NCBI GenBank assembly: GCA_031265765.1
Contig: JAISCE010000024.1
Location: 1 to 63,753, forward strand
Reading direction: 5' to 3'
Source: Azoarcus sp.
Lineage (GTDB): Bacteria > Pseudomonadota > Gammaproteobacteria > Burkholderiales > Rhodocyclaceae
Length of the DNA: 63,753 bases
Under the pieces are notes generated by a model. The model made no database searches. It saw only the letters and a program-made list of their open reading frames with translations, and was not told the DNA's origin. This document shows, piece after piece, positions 60,751-63,753 of this stretch; within the stretch, counting starts at the first letter, position 1, and each line of letters starts with the position of its first letter. Position numbers and translations under genes: made by a program.

Positions 60751-61473
60751 ATGTACAAGGTAGCGATCATCGAGGACGACGAGCCTACGAGCGGGCAGAT
60801 CCGCGATTGGGTGCTTTCTGCGACGCCGGAAGTTGCGGCGGCGCAGTGGTTCACCCGCGACGAGGCCGAGGCCGCTATTGCGCGCGAGGATTACGACCTC
60901 GTGATTCTCGACATCGAACTCGGGCGCGACCGCCACGCCGGGGTCGCCATCATCAACGCCATCAACAAGAGCGCGCGCGGCACGCCGGTGCTGGTGGTTT
61001 CGGCCATGCCGGCGGCGATCTACCGGGGCATCATGCGGGCGCTCGACGCCTGGGATTACTTGCAGAAGACCACCTTCGAGGAAGCGGAATTCATCGACAC
61101 CTTCCTGGAGATGCTGCGCGCCGCGAAGAACCGGCGGCAGGTCGCGGAGCGCGCGGCGGCGCAACCGGCGAGCGACGAGCTTTCCATCGACCCCTTGCAC
61201 CAGGGCGCGCCATTCTGGCGCGGCAAGCGGGTCAATGTGCCGCTCACCGCGCAGCGCATCCTCGCCGTGCTCCACGAGCGCCGGGGCGAAGTGGTTTCCT
61301 ACGACGATCTGTTCGCGGCGGTGAAAAGCGGGCGCAACCGCGAGAACATCCGCAAGCACATCAGCGCCTTGCGCGAGGCTTTCCGCGAGATCGACGAACG
61401 GTTCGACGGCATCGAGAACGTGCCGATGCGCGGCTTCCGCTGGACGGGCGCGTCCCGGAAGCCGGGCAAGTAA
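60751..61473 (+). CDS. OmpR-like response regulator
   Basis: A 240-aa two-component regulator. Receiver residues: acidic pocket YKVAIIEDDEPTSGQ, phospho-acceptor Asp54 in LVILDIELGRD, Ser/Thr in VLVVSAMPAA and Lys in YLQKTTFEE. A winged-helix output domain covers about 155-235 (VNVPLTAQRILAVLHERRGEVVSYDDLF, ENIRKHISALREAF, VPMRGFRWTG). ATG 60751 has a GGAAGG site. The kinase gene starts 6 bp after the stop. Target genes are unknown; the divergent SPFH operon is the nearest candidate. Confidence 0.92.
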   Translation: MYKVAIIEDDEPTSGQIRDWVLSATPEVAAAQWFTRDEAEAAIAREDYDLVILDIELGRDRHAGVAIINAINKSARGTPVLVVSAMPAAIYRGIMRALDAWDYLQKTTFEEAEFIDTFLEMLRAAKNRRQVAERAAAQPASDELSIDPLHQGAPFWRGKRVNVPLTAQRILAVLHERRGEVVSYDDLFAAVKSGRNRENIRKHISALREAFREIDERFDGIENVPMRGFRWTGASRKPGK

Positions 61474-61479
61474 AGCGCG

Positions 61480-63576
61480 ATGAGGCGCTTCCTGCGCTGG
61501 CTGGCTTCCTTCCGGCTGCGGATTCTGTTCCGCAGCGCCTTCCTGCTGCTCATCCTCGCGGTTGTGGCGCTGGCGGTGGCGGTGCTGCAAGGCGAAAAGC
61601 AACGCGCCTGGCGCAATTACCAAAGCGCGCTCGCCAAGACCAAGGAGCAGATCGTCACCCGCCTGCGCCATCCCTCGGGACAGCTCGCGCTGCTCAATCC
61701 CACGCGGGGCATGGATGGCGCGGGCCGGCTGCATCCGGTGCTGCTGCCGTTCTCGTCCATCGACTTCGACGACCAGATCAAGACGTGGAATGCGGTGGAG
61801 ATGGCCGATTGCCTGATCCGCTACCCGCGCAACGGCAGCCTGTGCGTGGGAATCGGCAACAACCCGTGGATCGGCGGCTTCATCTACGCGGCGGGGACGT
61901 TCGAGAGCGGGCCGCTCGTGCCGCACGAGATCGGCGACCGTTACCTGGACGGCGCGCACCGCATGCGCGTTGCCGTCCGCCTCCGCGGGACGCATCACCG
62001 CTGGCTCGCGCCGTTTGAAATCCTGCCGCCGCGCCGCAACGCTTCTTTCGAGGGCGTGCGCGGGCGCTTGACCGGCTATGAGGAACTTGAGGGGCGCGAC
62101 TACGATAGACGCATGCCCGTGAAAGAGTTTCGCGGCTGGCTGTGGCAGGAAGCGCGTTGTCTCAATGCGCGGCAAAGCGGTGAGAATTGCGAACGCAAGT
62201 CTTTTTTCTCGCTGCGGCTGCCGGTCGAGGAGTTGATCGCCGACCTGCTGCGCGACCGGCGCGCGCCCTGGCCGCCGCCCGGCCTGGACGAGATCGCGGT
62301 GGAAATCTCGTTCTTTCCGCCGGGCCTGGGCGAGGGGCGCGAGGCGGCCTTGTTCGACAGCGCGGCGCGCGGCGCGGTGCCGCCCTTTTCATTGAGCGAC
62401 CTTGGTGAACTCCTGCAAGCCGGTGAAACCCTGCGCGTCCAGCGCGAGAACGACGGGCGCGACGAGGCGCTGATCCGGGGCAAGGGCGGACTCGAAGAAC
62501 AGGTCTCGCCGCTGCTCACCCGCCTGATCCGGCGCTTGCCGGTGGCCGACGGGGACGTCGCGGCGCCGATAGAACTCGAAGACACGGTGGCGACGCCCGC
62601 CGGGAATTACCGCGTCATCCTGCGCGGCGAGGCCAGCCGCGTTGTCAACCAGACCCTGAGCGCCACCGCGACCCGCCTGGCCTGGTTCGTTGGCGCGGTG
62701 ATGGCGGCCATCGTGCTCGCCTGGCTGCTGATCGAAATCGGCATGATCCGCCGCATCGCGCGGCTGACCCGCCGCGCCCGCCCGTTCGCGGCGGGAAGCG
62801 GGGAATCCGGCCTTGCGGCGCTCGACTTCGCCGATCTCGCGGGCAGCGACGAACTGGGCATCCTGGCCGACCGCCTCGACCGCCTTCTTGCCCGCGTCAA
62901 GGAGGACGCCGAGCGCGAACGCATCCGCGCCGCGCAGGAAAAGGAGCAATGGCATGCCGTCGGGCACGAGATCATGTCGCCGCTGCAATCCCTGCTCGCC
63001 CTGCACGGCGGCGACGCCGATCCGAGCCATCGTTATCTTGCCCGCATGCAGCAGGCCATCCGCGTGCTCTACGGCAGCGCCAGTCCGAGCGAAGCGTTCG
63101 AGTCTTCATCGGTGGCGCTGGGGACGCTGGACATCGACGACTTCCTCGCCGACATCGCCGCCAATGCGCCGCATATCGGCGTCGACGACGTGCGCTACGC
63201 CGCGCGCGGCAAACCCGTGCCGGTGCGCGCCGACGAGTATTCGCTCGAAGATGTCATCGGCCATCTGCTCAGGAACGCCGAACGCTACCGGCTTCCCGGC
63301 ACGCCGATCGTGTTCGCGCTCGATACGGACGACTCCGGCGGCGTCACGGTGAAAGTCCATGACACCGGCCCCGCCATCGCGCCGGAATGGCTGGAAAAGA
63401 TTTTCGAGTACGGTTTCTCCGGCGCGCTTGAGCGCGCCGGAGAAGGCAATCGCGGACAGGGCCTGTTCGTGGCGAAGACGTACATGGCGAAAATGGGCGG
63501 CACGATCCGCGCCGTCAATGAGGAAGACGGGGTCAGTTTTTACTTGGGGCTGAAGCGGGCGGAAGGGGAAGATTGA
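61480..63576 (+). CDS. Sensor histidine kinase
   Basis: A 698-aa membrane kinase. Transmembrane helix 1 lies at residues 16-36 (ILFRSAFLLLILAVVALAVAVL) and helix 2 near 405-425 (LAWFVGAVMAAIVLAWLLIEIG), so about 365 residues form a large periplasmic sensor domain without recognised fold. A HAMP-like linker follows. The H-box is HAVGHEIMSPLQSLL with His496, the N-box VIGHLLRNAERYRLPG, and the ATP-lid motifs VHDTGPAIAPEW and GEGNRGQGLFVAKTYM. It is translated together with the response regulator. The ligand is unknown. Confidence 0.92.
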   Translation: MRRFLRWLASFRLRILFRSAFLLLILAVVALAVAVLQGEKQRAWRNYQSALAKTKEQIVTRLRHPSGQLALLNPTRGMDGAGRLHPVLLPFSSIDFDDQIKTWNAVEMADCLIRYPRNGSLCVGIGNNPWIGGFIYAAGTFESGPLVPHEIGDRYLDGAHRMRVAVRLRGTHHRWLAPFEILPPRRNASFEGVRGRLTGYEELEGRDYDRRMPVKEFRGWLWQEARCLNARQSGENCERKSFFSLRLPVEELIADLLRDRRAPWPPPGLDEIAVEISFFPPGLGEGREAALFDSAARGAVPPFSLSDLGELLQAGETLRVQRENDGRDEALIRGKGGLEEQVSPLLTRLIRRLPVADGDVAAPIELEDTVATPAGNYRVILRGEASRVVNQTLSATATRLAWFVGAVMAAIVLAWLLIEIGMIRRIARLTRRARPFAAGSGESGLAALDFADLAGSDELGILADRLDRLLARVKEDAERERIRAAQEKEQWHAVGHEIMSPLQSLLALHGGDADPSHRYLARMQQAIRVLYGSASPSEAFESSSVALGTLDIDDFLADIAANAPHIGVDDVRYAARGKPVPVRADEYSLEDVIGHLLRNAERYRLPGTPIVFALDTDDSGGVTVKVHDTGPAIAPEWLEKIFEYGFSGALERAGEGNRGQGLFVAKTYMAKMGGTIRAVNEEDGVSFYLGLKRAEGED

Positions 63577-63603
63577 CCCGGTGCGCGCGAAGCACTGCCG
63601 CCG

Positions 63604-63621
63604 GAGAGCCGTTCGACTCTC
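63604..63621. terminator. Small hairpin after the kinase gene
   Basis: GAGAG (63604-63608) pairs with CTCTC (63617-63621) around an 8-nt loop, shortly after the kinase stop. There is no T-run, only C and A runs downstream, so termination is doubtful. Confidence 0.3.
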
Positions 63622-63660
63622 GCCCATGGAGCCGCCCCCCCAAAAAAACCGTGAGAACTA

Positions 63661-63690
63661 TTGCACACACGATTTAAATAGGCGTAAGAT
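63661..63690 (+). promoter_or_regulatory. Possible promoter before the gene at the window end
   Basis: TTGCAC (63661-63666) and TAAGAT (63685-63690) with an 18-nt spacer resemble a weak sigma-70 promoter about 50 bp before an ATG. Confidence 0.3.
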
Positions 63691-63742
63691 GCCGCTACGT
63701 TTTTCCCGCATGCGGGAATCCCATGACGATGACGGGCGACTC

Positions 63743-63753
63743 ATGAAAACGGC
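63743..63753 (+). CDS. Start of an unidentified gene (cut by the window edge)
   Basis: An ATG at 63743 followed by codons for Lys-Thr runs off the end of the window. A possible promoter lies upstream. Too short to identify. Confidence 0.3.

Noticed and set aside
63604..63640. tRNA 3' arm (TTCGA within a stem)
   Set aside because: The loop has 8 nt, there is no acceptor partner, D-arm or anticodon arm upstream.

Overview
The window is G+C-rich chromosomal DNA from a Gram-negative bacterium, most likely a betaproteobacterium and possibly Rhodocyclales-like. The evidence is the rplU-rpmA-obgE-proB cluster, a bamD/rluD/pgeF junction, a purN-DUF3108-RsmB operon, outer-membrane proteins (BamD, a TonB copper receptor, a beta-barrel protein) and Hcp of type VI secretion (T6SS). 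The order is inferred from gene content and synteny, not from a search.

Positions 1-16900 are housekeeping: the 3' end of a PBP1A gene, xth, pyrE, a Sir2 deacylase, a DUF475 membrane protein, a patatin, pheA, a DHH phosphoesterase, nudC, an alpha/beta hydrolase, a bacteriohemerythrin, a QueD/PTPS enzyme, an XRE regulator, rsmB-DUF3108-purN, thiL, a HAD phosphatase and pta. Positions 17000-28200 are more accessory: an AAA-ATPase-like/PD-(D/E)XK protein, a CsgG/LpoB-like secreted protein, a copper-uptake pair (DUF2946 protein plus TonB receptor), a Bcr/CflA exporter and a minus-strand metal-uptake operon, probably for zinc (small Cys-rich membrane protein, outer-membrane barrel, binding protein, ATPase, permease). 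Positions 28200-39200 return to core genes, ending in a membrane GH17-like glucanase. A hicAB pair follows, with a prematurely stopped hicA, and then a three-gene CoA-ligase / GrdB-like / crotonase operon.

The most unusual part is 43411-55989. An A-T-rich module is present twice as a large inverted repeat. Each arm reads inward: gene A (293 aa, unknown, with a Pro/Val-rich tail), then tandem copies of gene B (about 265 aa, N-terminal membrane anchor, unknown), then hcp. The left arm is decaying: one B copy carries a 111-bp MITE-like insertion with 13-bp terminal inverted repeats and a TA duplication, and hcp has a nonsense codon plus a 4-bp duplication. The right arm looks intact, with three B copies, one holding a run of 13 G (coding strand) suited to phase variation. 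Between the arms lie about 5 kb of G+C-rich genes (a PilZ-like protein, YihY, DUF2069, a lipase) plus a CmpB-like membrane protein. I read A-B-Hcp as a candidate undescribed Hcp-linked cargo/immunity system. The link to T6SS is by neighbourhood only, because no other T6SS gene is in the window.

Positions 55990-63753 hold a 21-bp tandem repeat array, a di-heme cytochrome c peroxidase with an FNR-like site upstream, an SH3-like protein and an SPFH protein on the minus strand, and a divergent response regulator/histidine kinase pair. No rRNA, tRNA, CRISPR array or complete insertion sequence was recognised.
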